A stretch of 64,000 nt of DNA from Methanospirillum lacunae. Lineage in GTDB: Archaea; Halobacteriota; Methanomicrobia; Methanomicrobiales; Methanospirillaceae. Made by a program: the position numbers and the translations under genes. Positions 25,469 through 33,837 of the stretch are shown piece after piece. Where the stretch lies: NCBI RefSeq assembly GCF_046195335.1, contig NZ_CP176093.1. One strand, 5' to 3'. The stretch's first letter is position 1, and every line of letters starts with the position of its first letter. The notes under the pieces are model-generated. The model worked only from the letters and a program-made list of their open reading frames with translations, ran no database searches and was not told the DNA's origin.

Positions 25469-26881
25469 ATGAATTCTCTGATGCGAGTACGTTTGAACAC
25501 CGTACTGGATGAAAATACATTTACCCCACTTATCAGATCTGAAGATACCGAACTCATTGGCGGAACTGGGTATATAGAAGGAAGACAGGTATGTGTGATA
25601 GCCCTAAATCCCGTAGCTTCGGTTCCACTTGATCCGTTTGAAGTTCTCCAGGACGAACTGGCACTTCTTGACCATGCAGAGATGAATCATCTTCCAATCC
25701 TTCACCTCGCTGATCGTCCTGAACGAGTGGCTATGGGCACCACTGCCATTCCTCTCTCCATTATGCGGACATACATTGAACCTAAAGGGGTGGGCAGTGT
25801 GTTCACCAGGTTCGCACGGTTGTCCGGAGTTGTTCCCCGTATTGCGGTCGTCTTCAGTCCAATAGCAACAACCCTGACATATCCGGTCGCTGAATGTGAT
25901 GTCGTACTGATGACAAAAGCATCAGGCATGTCACTTGCACGTCCTGATATGCAGCGACTCATGACAGGAGAATCAGAGTCATATGAAGCATATGGAGGAG
26001 CAGAAATGCATGCATCAGTTTCCGGAACCTGCGATATCCTCTGTGATACTCCAACCGATGCCCTCCAATTAGTCAGGAAAACTCTCCAGATATTTCCATC
26101 GTATTATTCGGATAGTCCACCGGTTTTCGAGCCACGGAATCCTGATCCTGATGCCCGGCTTCCATCTCCCCTGACACTGGCATACCCATATTCACGTTTT
26201 GATATGCACAATCTCATTGAAACATTCATAGATCATGAGACCTTTCTTGAGCATCGGGCATTGTATGCGACTGAACTCATCACAGGGTTTGCCAGAGTGA
26301 ATGGAATGAATATTGGAGTTGTTGCCAACAATTCCCTGAATAAGGGTGGCATCCTCTTTCCTGAAACCTGCATAAAACTTGCCTCGTTTGCCTCCCTCTG
26401 TGATTCATTCAATATCCCCCTCCTGTTCCTTGCAGACCTGCCCGGATTTATGGTTGGAAAAGAGTCAGAAAACGCAGGGATTATTCATCATGGCGCTTTG
26501 ATCTTCTCGACGCTTGCAAACCTGTCTGTTCCCAAGATCTGTATCATTGTCAGAAAGGCCTATACTGCTGGATTGTACGCTATGTGTGGAACAGGTTTTG
26601 AGCCTGATCGTCTGCTATCATTTCCTGATGCAGAACTTACTATATACGGCACCAGAGCTGCCTCAAAACTGGCCAAAGAGAGTGGGTATACCCTTGAGAA
26701 GATAAAAGAAGTTGAAGATGCGGTAAAAGCAACTGCAAATCCAAGGCTCCATGTAGAGTCAGGATATATAGATGGAATAATCGAACCTGATCAGGTGCGA
26801 AGTGAACTTTCTGTTTTTCTTGAGTGGGCGTATTCTCTTCCATTAAATCGGACATTTCCAAGAAGAGTACTCTGTCTTTAA
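25469..26881 (+). CDS. Acyl-CoA carboxylase/decarboxylase carboxyltransferase-like protein
   Basis: This 470-residue crotonase-fold carboxyltransferase (AccD/PccB/MmdA superfamily) shows an N-terminal half with PILHLADRPERVAMG and a C-terminal half with the family motifs LFLADLPGFMVGKESENAGI, KICIIVRKAYTAGLYAMCG and FPDAELTIYG. The acyl-CoA-binding glycine pattern is partly altered (CGTGFEPD instead of the usual GG pair), so the substrate may differ. No biotin carrier or biotin carboxylase is nearby. It is cotranscribed with the PP2C phosphatase just upstream, an unusual pairing that suggests a regulatory or specialised role. Confidence 0.78.
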   Translation: MNSLMRVRLNTVLDENTFTPLIRSEDTELIGGTGYIEGRQVCVIALNPVASVPLDPFEVLQDELALLDHAEMNHLPILHLADRPERVAMGTTAIPLSIMRTYIEPKGVGSVFTRFARLSGVVPRIAVVFSPIATTLTYPVAECDVVLMTKASGMSLARPDMQRLMTGESESYEAYGGAEMHASVSGTCDILCDTPTDALQLVRKTLQIFPSYYSDSPPVFEPRNPDPDARLPSPLTLAYPYSRFDMHNLIETFIDHETFLEHRALYATELITGFARVNGMNIGVVANNSLNKGGILFPETCIKLASFASLCDSFNIPLLFLADLPGFMVGKESENAGIIHHGALIFSTLANLSVPKICIIVRKAYTAGLYAMCGTGFEPDRLLSFPDAELTIYGTRAASKLAKESGYTLEKIKEVEDAVKATANPRLHVESGYIDGIIEPDQVRSELSVFLEWAYSLPLNRTFPRRVLCL

Positions 26882-26965
26882 AATTCTTCTGTTTTTATTT
26901 TAATACTCTTTCCGGTTGAATATACTGATCTCAACCAGGGTTGGCTTGGATCTCTACACTTTTCG

Positions 26966-26979
26966 TTCACAATTTGATG
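26966..26979. promoter_or_regulatory. Weak half-site of the TTCACrATyGTGAA element (site D)
   Basis: GTTCACAATTTGATG keeps the left half (GTTCACAAT) but the right half is degraded. It lies 127-140 bp upstream of the sulfur-carrier/thiolase operon at 27106. It may be chance. Confidence 0.25.
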
Positions 26980-27105
26980 TTAAAAAAAGACATTTCATAT
27001 GATGTAAACCGCATAATGAGATACGCAAGGGATATAATTTCTGAAACCACATTGCTACAAACCCAAGGTTAATGCTCCAATCAGGCACAAAAACAGGGAG
27101 AAACT

Positions 27106-27300
27106 ATGAAAATTATCTTCCCTGATGGACACGAGAGAGAGATTGCTTCAAGAGGAAGGACGATAGAGGCAATCATTCAGGAGCAGGGACTCAACCCGCT
27201 TGAACTTCTCGTCTCACGGGACGGAGAGATCATTCCCGAGGACACAATTGGGAATGAGAGTGATTCCATCAGGCTCATCAGGATATCTCATGGAGGGTAA
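27106..27300 (+). CDS. ThiS/MoaD-like sulfur-carrier protein with C-terminal Gly-Gly
   Basis: This 64-residue beta-grasp protein starts MKIIFPDGHEREIAS and ends IRISHGG, the diglycine tail needed for adenylation and thiocarboxylate formation. Its last codons overlap the ATG of the tRNA-thiolase gene by 11 bp, so the two are made together. This pairs a TtuB/SAMP2-like carrier with its TtuA/NcsA-like enzyme for 2-thiouridine in tRNA. The E1 for this carrier could be the ThiF at 12226. A GGGAGAAAC site lies before the start. Confidence 0.88.
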   Translation: MKIIFPDGHEREIASRGRTIEAIIQEQGLNPLELLVSRDGEIIPEDTIGNESDSIRLIRISHGG

Positions 27301-28216
27301 ACCAGTCTGTTCACACTGTTCAGGCCGGGCTGTGTACCTGGACAGGGAAAGTGGGACTCATCTCTGCAGTCAGCATCTCAAAGAATCGGTTCAGGCCAGG
27401 GTACTGAACCGTATTATACAGGAAAAGCCACTTCCGGATAAATTCGGAGTTGCATTTAGCGGAGGAAAAGACAGCACTGCACTACTTGCTGTCCTGGTTG
27501 CCCTGAAAGAGAAAATACCATCCAGACTTATCGCCCTCACTGTTGACGAAGGGATTGGCGGGTACCGTGAAGAGACCATCAGGCATGCCAGGGATGTCTG
27601 TTCCAGGCTCAATGTTGAACACCGGATCATCACCTTTCCTGATCTGTTTGGCTTGAGTCTCGATGATTTCATGAAAAATTCGAGTAGGAAAGCATGTACA
27701 ATCTGTGGAATATTAAGGAGACGTGCCCTTGAAGTTCTCGCAGACCAGGAAGGAGTCCATCTTCTTGCGACTGGCCATAACCAGGATGATCATGCACAGA
27801 CAACACTCATGAACGCTTTCTCAGCTGATATTAAGAAAGTGTTTGCAGGTTCAGGAAGAACATCACAGTTTGCACGCCGTATCAAGCCATTTGCAGCGGT
27901 GAGTGAGAGAGAAGTGACACTCTATGCAATCCTTTCTGATCTGTTTATCGATCTTCCCGAATGCCCGTATGCAAGTGACGCATTCAGAGGAGAAGTCAGA
28001 AGACTCCTGAACCGGTTTGAACAGGAACATCCCGGTTCGATGAGAAATCTTGCACACGCTGAGGAAGAGATCAGATCACGGCTCAAAGGTAAAGTCCAAC
28101 TCCAGCCACTGGAAAACTGTAAAGTCTGCGGGTGGTCTGGATCAGGAGAAATATGCCAGGTATGTACGGTACTCAAAGAGCAAAAAAACAAGAATAATTC
28201 ATCGACCGGGCAGTGA
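27290..28216 (+). CDS. TtuA/NcsA-type tRNA-thiolating PP-loop enzyme
   Basis: This 308-residue enzyme has an N-terminal zinc-finger-like CSHCSGRAVYL...CSQH, the PP-loop SGGKDSTALLAV (~47-58), KACTICGILRRRAL (two Cys) plus a third Cys in LPECPYAS, and a C-terminal CKVCG...CQVC zinc pair. The three internal cysteines match the [4Fe-4S] cluster ligands of TtuA/Ncs6-type 2-thiouridine synthetases. The start at 27290 overlaps the sulfur-carrier gene; a longer frame to 27200 lies inside that gene and is rejected. It likely thiolates tRNA using the upstream carrier as the sulfur donor. Its stop directly abuts the convergent cysteine desulfurase stop. Confidence 0.9.
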   Translation: MEGKPVCSHCSGRAVYLDRESGTHLCSQHLKESVQARVLNRIIQEKPLPDKFGVAFSGGKDSTALLAVLVALKEKIPSRLIALTVDEGIGGYREETIRHARDVCSRLNVEHRIITFPDLFGLSLDDFMKNSSRKACTICGILRRRALEVLADQEGVHLLATGHNQDDHAQTTLMNAFSADIKKVFAGSGRTSQFARRIKPFAAVSEREVTLYAILSDLFIDLPECPYASDAFRGEVRRLLNRFEQEHPGSMRNLAHAEEEIRSRLKGKVQLQPLENCKVCGWSGSGEICQVCTVLKEQKNKNNSSTGQ

Positions 28217-29404
28217 TCATACCCCTTCCACAATCTCCCTGACACCCTCAACCAGGGTCTGGATCTCTTCTTCAGTGTTATACAGGTATAAACTGGCCCG
28301 TACGGTCCCGTCTGGAAGATTAAGATATTGCATAAGCGGCATGCAACAGTGATGCCCTGATCTCACGATGATAGAGTACTGATCGTCCAGGATATGTGCC
28401 ACCTCATGAGGATGAAGACCCTCAACAATAAACGAAACAACCCCTATCCTCTTCTCCCCTTCGGGAGGCCCGATGATCGTTACACCTTCTATTCCCGATA
28501 ACCCTGATAGCAATTTTCTCGTAAGAACATCTTCATGAGCTTCAATTGCACCCATTCCGATGGCATTGAGATATTTTACTGCTGCCCGAAGGCCGAATGC
28601 ACCTGCAATATTGGGAGTGCCTGCCTCATACTTTGAATATCCTGATGCAACGAGGTACCCGTCAGTGGTAACATCATCAATCATTCCCCCACCAAGAAGC
28701 AGAGGTTCCAAACTATCTTCAGCCATCCAGAGCACACCGGTCCCGGTAGGACCGAGCATCTTGTGACCTGAAAAACAGAGATAGTCACAACCAATATCCC
28801 TTACATCGGTCTTGAAATGGGGGACAGACTGGGCTCCATCCACAAGACAAAGAGCATCATGATCATGGGCGATCTCTGCAATATCTTTGACAGGTTCAAC
28901 ACTACCAAGTACGTTTGAAGCATGGCTGATAGCAACGAGTCGGGTATTTTTGGTTATTGCTGATGAGATATCGTCAGCCGTAATTCCGGCCATTGGATTT
29001 CTGGCAGGAGATATTACATTCACAGTTACACCCTTTTCCCGAAGAGCATACCAGGGAAGCAGGTTGGAGTGATGATCAGTAACAGTGGTAATTATCTCAT
29101 CGCCTGGCCTGAATGTCAGACCGCGTGCAACCATATTGATTGCTTCTGTGCAGTTTCTGACAAAGACCGGTGTTCCGCATTCTCCTCCGATGAATCGGTT
29201 TACCGTCTCATGAGCATCCCAGTACAGTTGCCCTGCAATCTGCGAGAGCCGGTGTACTCCGCGTCCCACATTGGCCCGGTAGTGGGTTTCATACTCCACC
29301 ATTGCATCGATAACCGGCTGTGGAGATAGGCTTGTCGAGGCGTTGTCAAGGTAGATGACCTCCCGGGAAAGAGGAATGTCCTCTCTTATCTGATCGACAT
29401 TCAT
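28217..29404 (-). CDS. SufS/CsdA-type cysteine desulfurase
   Basis: This 395-residue PLP enzyme of the class V aminotransferase fold shows IYLDNASTSLSPQPV at the N terminus, TDHHSNLLPW, VDGAQSVPH, the PLP lysine in FSGHKMLGPTG and the catalytic cysteine near the C terminus in SGHHCCMP. It releases sulfur from cysteine as a persulfide for Fe-S or thio-cofactor synthesis. ATG 29404 is chosen (GGAGGG 12 nt upstream); an 11-residue longer form from 29437 is possible. It is divergent from NadA, and the operator-like palindrome at 29521 lies about 115 bp upstream. Confidence 0.9.
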   Translation of the reverse strand: MNVDQIREDIPLSREVIYLDNASTSLSPQPVIDAMVEYETHYRANVGRGVHRLSQIAGQLYWDAHETVNRFIGGECGTPVFVRNCTEAINMVARGLTFRPGDEIITTVTDHHSNLLPWYALREKGVTVNVISPARNPMAGITADDISSAITKNTRLVAISHASNVLGSVEPVKDIAEIAHDHDALCLVDGAQSVPHFKTDVRDIGCDYLCFSGHKMLGPTGTGVLWMAEDSLEPLLLGGGMIDDVTTDGYLVASGYSKYEAGTPNIAGAFGLRAAVKYLNAIGMGAIEAHEDVLTRKLLSGLSGIEGVTIIGPPEGEKRIGVVSFIVEGLHPHEVAHILDDQYSIIVRSGHHCCMPLMQYLNLPDGTVRASLYLYNTEEEIQTLVEGVREIVEGV

Positions 29405-29520
29405 CTGATCTGATGCCCTCCCATGATGTACTACCATGTATTGTCAGCTGGTTAAGAATCTCATGGATGCTGATACTGCCGGAACCGTGGGCATTATCCC
29501 AAAGGAAGATACAGATAGTT

Positions 29521-29534
29521 ATCACAATCGTGAA
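29521..29534. promoter_or_regulatory. Operator-like palindrome ATCACAATCGTGAA (site E)
   Basis: It matches TTCACrATyGTGAA with one mismatch and lies between the divergent SufS-like gene (start 29404) and NadA. It overlaps the GTG at 29530, one of the possible NadA starts. Confidence 0.5.
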
Positions 29535-30525
29535 AGCGCTTCCATCAGACGAAGAACCAGTGGAGCCGGCATGTAACTATGATCTCATCAGCGAGATCAG
29601 GGAACTTGCTGACCGTCAGGGGGTTCTCATCCTCGCCCATAACTATCAGGCCCCTGAGATCTACCAGATCGCAGAGAAAATTGGTGATTCTCTGGAACTG
29701 GCAAGATTAGCTCAGGAAACCGATGCGGAGACGATCCTCTTTTGTGGTGTTGACTTCATGGCTGACACCGCAAAGATTTTAAATCCGCAGGCACGCGTCC
29801 TGATTCCGGATCCACAGGCACGGTGCACCATGGCTCACATGGCAGGAGAGCAGGCAGCCATTGACCTCAGGGAGCAGTACCCTGATGCTGAGGTGGTCAG
29901 TTATGTCAACACCACAACAGCAACCAAGGCAGTGAGTGACATCTGCTGTACTTCCGCAAACGCGATCGAGATCGTAGATTCTGTTGACTCAGAGCAGGTG
30001 ATCTTTCTTCCTGACAGAAACCTTGCTGCATATGTGAGCAGGTTTACGCGAAAAGAGATCATCCCTGCAGCCGGGTACTGTTATGTCCATGATGCTATCA
30101 CCAGAGAAAGTGTCGATGCCATGCAGAAACTTCATCCAGGTGCAGTCTTTGTGGCACATCCAGAATGCAGGCCTGAAATCATCGACATGGCTGATGCAGT
30201 CTGCTCAACCGGTGGAATGGCAAGGTTCTGCCGGGATGCCTCTGTATCATCCTTTATCATCGGCACCGAATCAGGCATGCTCCATCGCCTCCGGTCAGAA
30301 GTTGCAGAAAAGAAATTCTTTTCAGTAGCCGGGATCTGTGCCCCTATGAAACAGATAACGCTTGAGAAGATCAAGGCCTGTCTAACAACCGGATCAGGTG
30401 AGGTTGTCCTCGACAAGAGCCTCATGGATGCAGCACGAGTACCTCTCGAACGCATGATTGAAGTTTCAAAAACAAGACAGAGCCGATCTTTCAGGACCCG
30501 TGAAGAGATCAGAAAAGGGCTATAG
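29530..30525 (+). CDS. nadA: Quinolinate synthase A
   Basis: This ~331-residue [4Fe-4S] enzyme condenses iminoaspartate with dihydroxyacetone phosphate to quinolinate in NAD synthesis. Motifs are HNYQAPEIYQIAEKIGDS (substrate site), the three cluster cysteines in LFCGVDFMADTAK, ICCTSANA and AVCSTGG, and the HPECRPEI stretch. The open frame reaches back to 29413, but homologues start near residue ~10 before LISEIREL, so GTG 29530 or GTG 29560 is likely. The former overlaps the palindromic element. It is followed by the cysteine desulfurase/IscU pair, which could supply its Fe-S cluster. No nadB or nadC is in the window. Confidence 0.92.
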   Translation: MKALPSDEEPVEPACNYDLISEIRELADRQGVLILAHNYQAPEIYQIAEKIGDSLELARLAQETDAETILFCGVDFMADTAKILNPQARVLIPDPQARCTMAHMAGEQAAIDLREQYPDAEVVSYVNTTTATKAVSDICCTSANAIEIVDSVDSEQVIFLPDRNLAAYVSRFTRKEIIPAAGYCYVHDAITRESVDAMQKLHPGAVFVAHPECRPEIIDMADAVCSTGGMARFCRDASVSSFIIGTESGMLHRLRSEVAEKKFFSVAGICAPMKQITLEKIKACLTTGSGEVVLDKSLMDAARVPLERMIEVSKTRQSRSFRTREEIRKGL

Positions 30526-30584
30526 GTAAAGGGCTCCTTGTATTAATCGTCTGATAACAGCACATCACAGAACTGGCGTAACCT

Positions 30585-31778
30585 ATGACTGCAGAACGAA
30601 TCGTGTACATGGACCATTCTGCAACAACCGCTACCGACCCAGCGGTCGTCGATGCGATGATCCCATGGTTCTCTAAAGGGTATGGTAACCCATCATCCCT
30701 GTACCGCATTGCACGCGAATCAAAAACAGCGGTTGAAAAAGCAAGAAGTCAGGTCGCAACAGCACTTGGTGCACAACCTGATGAGATTTACTTTACATCC
30801 GGTGGAACTGAGGCTGATAACTGGGCAATTAAGGGGATTGCTTTCGCCAACAGGAAGAAAGGCAACCACATCATCACCAGTGCCATTGAGCACCACGCAG
30901 TCCTTCATACCTGCGAATACCTCGAAAAGCAGGGATTCTCAGTCACGTACCTCCCGGTGGATGAGACAGGACAGGTACGGATCAGTGATCTCAAGGATGC
31001 AATTACTGATCAGACTATTCTGGTCACGATCATGTTTGCAAACAATGAGATCGGCACTATCGAACCTATTGCTGAGATCGGAAAAATCTGTCGTGAACGC
31101 GGAGTGTATTTCCATACCGATGCTGTTCAGGCAATCGGTAATGTGGCAATTGATGTGGTAGCGATGCAGATCGATCTCCTCTCACTCTCTGCCCACAAGT
31201 TTTACGGCCCCAAAGGTATCGGCGCTCTCTATATCAGGAAAAGTGTCAGAATTGACAACCTTCTTCATGGAGGGGGCCAGGAAAAGAGGAAACGTGCCGG
31301 AACCGAGAACATTCCCGGAATCGTAGGACTTGGGCTTGCAATCGAGCGTGCCATTGCCAGAATGGACGAGCAGAACAAGCGGGTTTCAGCGCTCAGGGAT
31401 CGAATGCTGGATGGAATTCTCAAGAACATTCCAAACACCAGGCTGAATGGACACCCAAAGGAGAGACTTCCCGGCAATCTGAATGTGAGTTTTGATTTCA
31501 TTGAGGGAGAATCCATGCTCCTGCTCCTCGATCACTTCGGAATCTGCGCCTCAACCGGGAGTGCCTGTACATCAGGCTCACTTGAGCCTTCTCATGTTCT
31601 TCTGGCTACCGGACTTCCCGCCGAGACTGCACATGGCTCACTCAGACTTACGCTTGGAGCAGAGAACACAGACGAAGATGTAGATTATGTTCTGGAACAG
31701 CTCCAGAAGGTAGTAATCCGTTTGAGGGAGATGTCTCCCTTGTACGCAGATCATAAAAAGAGGTCATGTAATGTATAG
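30585..31778 (+). CDS. iscS: NifS/IscS-type cysteine desulfurase
   Basis: This 397-residue PLP enzyme has YMDHSATTATDPAVVDAM at the N terminus, TSGGTEADNWAIKG, the PLP lysine in SLSAHKFYGPKGIG, TENIPGIVG, and the active cysteine in the mobile loop GSACTSGSLEPSH. It delivers sulfur to the IscU scaffold encoded directly after it (overlap of 8 bp) for Fe-S assembly. The final residues (LYADHKKRSCNV) include another Cys. In methanogens lacking free cysteine pools such enzymes may work with other sulfur donors; that is family knowledge, not shown here. Confidence 0.93.
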   Translation: MTAERIVYMDHSATTATDPAVVDAMIPWFSKGYGNPSSLYRIARESKTAVEKARSQVATALGAQPDEIYFTSGGTEADNWAIKGIAFANRKKGNHIITSAIEHHAVLHTCEYLEKQGFSVTYLPVDETGQVRISDLKDAITDQTILVTIMFANNEIGTIEPIAEIGKICRERGVYFHTDAVQAIGNVAIDVVAMQIDLLSLSAHKFYGPKGIGALYIRKSVRIDNLLHGGGQEKRKRAGTENIPGIVGLGLAIERAIARMDEQNKRVSALRDRMLDGILKNIPNTRLNGHPKERLPGNLNVSFDFIEGESMLLLLDHFGICASTGSACTSGSLEPSHVLLATGLPAETAHGSLRLTLGAENTDEDVDYVLEQLQKVVIRLREMSPLYADHKKRSCNV

Positions 31779-32211
31779 CGAAAAGGTAATGGATCATTTC
31801 ATGAACCCCCGCAACCAGGGGGAGATCACAGAAGCTGATGGTGTTGGAGAAGTAGGAAATCCGACCTGCGGTGATATCATGCGTATCTTCCTCACCGTGA
31901 AGGACAATATTATCACCGAGGTTAAATTTCAGACATTCGGATGCGGTGCTGCAGTTGCATCCAGTAGTATGGCTACTGAGATGATCAAGGGAAAGACCCT
32001 TGAAGAGGCATGGGAGGTCTCAAACAAAGCAGTTGCCGAGGCACTCGAAGGGCTCCCGGCAATAAAAATGCACTGCTCAGTACTGGCAGAAGAAGGGATT
32101 CACAAGGCGATCAACGATTATAGGATAAAACACGGGCTTGAACCCTGGGTAGAGAAGAATCCTCATTCACATGATCATCATGGTCATGAAGACGAGACCT
32201 GCTCTACATAA
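31771..32211 (+). CDS. iscU: IscU/NifU-type Fe-S scaffold protein
   Basis: This 146-residue scaffold begins MYSEKVMDHFMNPRNQGEIT. The three cluster cysteines are in GNPTCGDIM, TFGCGAAVASSS and KMHCSVLAEEG. The C-terminal tail (HSHDHHGHEDETCST) is unusually His-rich and could hold metal ions. The start overlaps the end of iscS by 8 bp, a tight pair for [2Fe-2S]/[4Fe-4S] assembly. Confidence 0.93.
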   Translation: MYSEKVMDHFMNPRNQGEITEADGVGEVGNPTCGDIMRIFLTVKDNIITEVKFQTFGCGAAVASSSMATEMIKGKTLEEAWEVSNKAVAEALEGLPAIKMHCSVLAEEGIHKAINDYRIKHGLEPWVEKNPHSHDHHGHEDETCST

Positions 32212-32226
32212 TCCTCATCGAACCAC

Positions 32227-32233
32227 TTTTTTT
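32227..32233 (+). terminator. T-run terminator after iscU
   Basis: TTTTTTT lies 15 bp downstream of the iscU stop (32211), consistent with archaeal intrinsic termination. Confidence 0.45.
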
Positions 32234-32276
32234 CCATAACATTTGCAGCATAGAAAAAAGGCATAATTGGGATTTA

Positions 32277-33503
32277 TCAGGAAATGAGGGAGTTTTTATC
32301 AGGGTATGTCACATTCAGGACATAGAACTCATAGGAGTTGACCCCGTCCGGATTTTGAAGTGAGTAATCTATGTCCATGTTCAATCTGAATAGTGCATGA
32401 GGCCGGTTTTCTGATGAACCCCAGCTGTTGAGTACAGTCCAATACTGTTTTTCAGGGTCAGAATCGTTATAACCCAGAATCAGCATAACATGACCGCCAT
32501 CATTGTGAAGGGTACCCGGTGTGAGGCCAGGTGTAAAAATATCCTCTTCAGTCTGATTATTCCAGAAGTTCATCATAGGAGTCCAGTTATCAGGGGTGTA
32601 TATGAATATCACGGCTTTTCCTGATTGCAGGGCTGCTTTTATTGCATTTATTGCGGTGTCATTGGATATCGGGCGCTCTTCATACTTAGCATTTGTACTA
32701 ATCATGAGAGCAGTTACCTGATCGAGAGGGTAGTTTGGAGTAGTTTGGATATTTGATCTATTCATTGCGGTTGACTCGCCATTCTCACACATACTCCGAC
32801 TGTCTACGAATGATGCATTCGTGTTGGTCCATGGTATTGCTTTTTTTGTGGTATTATAAAAATCAGCAAACCATACTGGAGACCCACCACAACAGGCCCA
32901 TATCCCGGTCCCATTATGATACGAGGAGGTGAAGTACTGAACTGATAGCCGGTCGGTGATGTTTTTCTGGTATGCAAGATCCAGTTGAAGAGCCCCGGTA
33001 TCTGCCCATACCCAGCAGTTTCCACAATGTTCATCAACCCCTCCTGTCTGATCCCATTCGGAGGGAGTGTAGACAAACCGATCAAGATGGCTAAATGAAC
33101 CTCGTGGGAGGGAGGTCAGGTTTTCAGGGATGGTGAACCTGGGCAGATTTCGATTTGCTTCCTGCATTGCAAGCACGACATCGGTCTGTAGACTCATCAC
33201 AGCGGCAGAAGTATCCGAGGTTTCATTATTACGGGTAGTAGTACCAATGGTGCTAATCTCATCCAGATCGACGTGTGTATATCCACTGATATCCATTACC
33301 CTGCCAATTTCACGGGAATCAATACTCCGGAATGCAGAGAGATTTCCTGAGTCAATATTTTTCAAACTTATTCCATTGACAGAAATGTTTACAGGACCGG
33401 TGCAAGATGTACAGGGGGCTCCTGAAGAAGGAACTACGAATAAAAATGCGAATATCACGATTAGTATGAGTGTTCCACTCACCACTCCAGGCAGATTTTT
33501 CAT
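32277..33503 (-). CDS. Secreted papain-like (C1A) cysteine peptidase
   Basis: The chosen start (33503) gives about 408 residues beginning with a signal peptide (MKNLPGVVSGTLILIVIFAF ...). The peptidase core shows GGVDEHCGNCWVWADTGALQ (active-site Cys in GNCWVWA), the catalytic His in DGGHVMLILGYND and the Asn in WTVLNSWGSS. A propeptide-like region lies between the signal and the core (SHLDRFVYTPSEWDQTGG). The frame continues upstream to 33578, but the hydrophobic signal begins at 33503; neither start has a strong ribosome-binding site. It acts outside the cell, possibly in protein turnover or surface-layer processing. C1A peptidases are scattered in Methanomicrobiales. Confidence 0.82.
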   Translation of the reverse strand: MKNLPGVVSGTLILIVIFAFLFVVPSSGAPCTSCTGPVNISVNGISLKNIDSGNLSAFRSIDSREIGRVMDISGYTHVDLDEISTIGTTTRNNETSDTSAAVMSLQTDVVLAMQEANRNLPRFTIPENLTSLPRGSFSHLDRFVYTPSEWDQTGGVDEHCGNCWVWADTGALQLDLAYQKNITDRLSVQYFTSSYHNGTGIWACCGGSPVWFADFYNTTKKAIPWTNTNASFVDSRSMCENGESTAMNRSNIQTTPNYPLDQVTALMISTNAKYEERPISNDTAINAIKAALQSGKAVIFIYTPDNWTPMMNFWNNQTEEDIFTPGLTPGTLHNDGGHVMLILGYNDSDPEKQYWTVLNSWGSSENRPHALFRLNMDIDYSLQNPDGVNSYEFYVLNVTYPDKNSLIS

Positions 33504-33751
33504 ATACGGTACTAGATGGTGAGCCAAGGAGAAAAACATTTGATGAAAAATCAGTTCTGATTCAAGATCATTGGACATTTTTTCGTGAAATGCTTTGGAA
33601 TTTTGCGATACTCAATAATCCAAATAGATATATCTCTCCACAAGAGAAGGCATTGTGTGATTACCTTTGTTCATCCGTCATCATACCACAGTCCGAGTAC
33701 AACCATCAAAGATGCAGAGATTTTTATCTGATCAAATTTAGCCGGATTCTT

Positions 33752-33762
33752 ATCCCTTTTAT
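33752..33762 (+). promoter_or_regulatory. TATA element of the SepCysS operon
   Basis: CCCTTTTATAC lies 76-86 bp upstream of the SepCysS ATG. Transcription would start about 33783-33790, where the operator-like palindrome sits, so a bound protein could block initiation. Confidence 0.5.
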
Positions 33763-33787
33763 ACTGCCACGATAACCTATAGGATAG

Positions 33788-33801
33788 TTCACGATTGTGA
33801 C
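33788..33801. promoter_or_regulatory. Operator-like palindrome TTCACGATTGTGAC (site F)
   Basis: It matches TTCACrATyGTGAA except for the last base. It overlaps the expected transcription start of the SepCysS-MetY-MetX operon, 37-50 bp before the SepCysS ATG, a position typical of repressor sites. Confidence 0.6.
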
Positions 33802-33837
33802 GGAAACAATAATCCCATTATGAGGTAAGGAAAGGAG

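Noticed and set aside
26966..26979. Counting site D as a full operator
   Set aside because: Only the left half matches; kept as low-confidence and not used to define the consensus.
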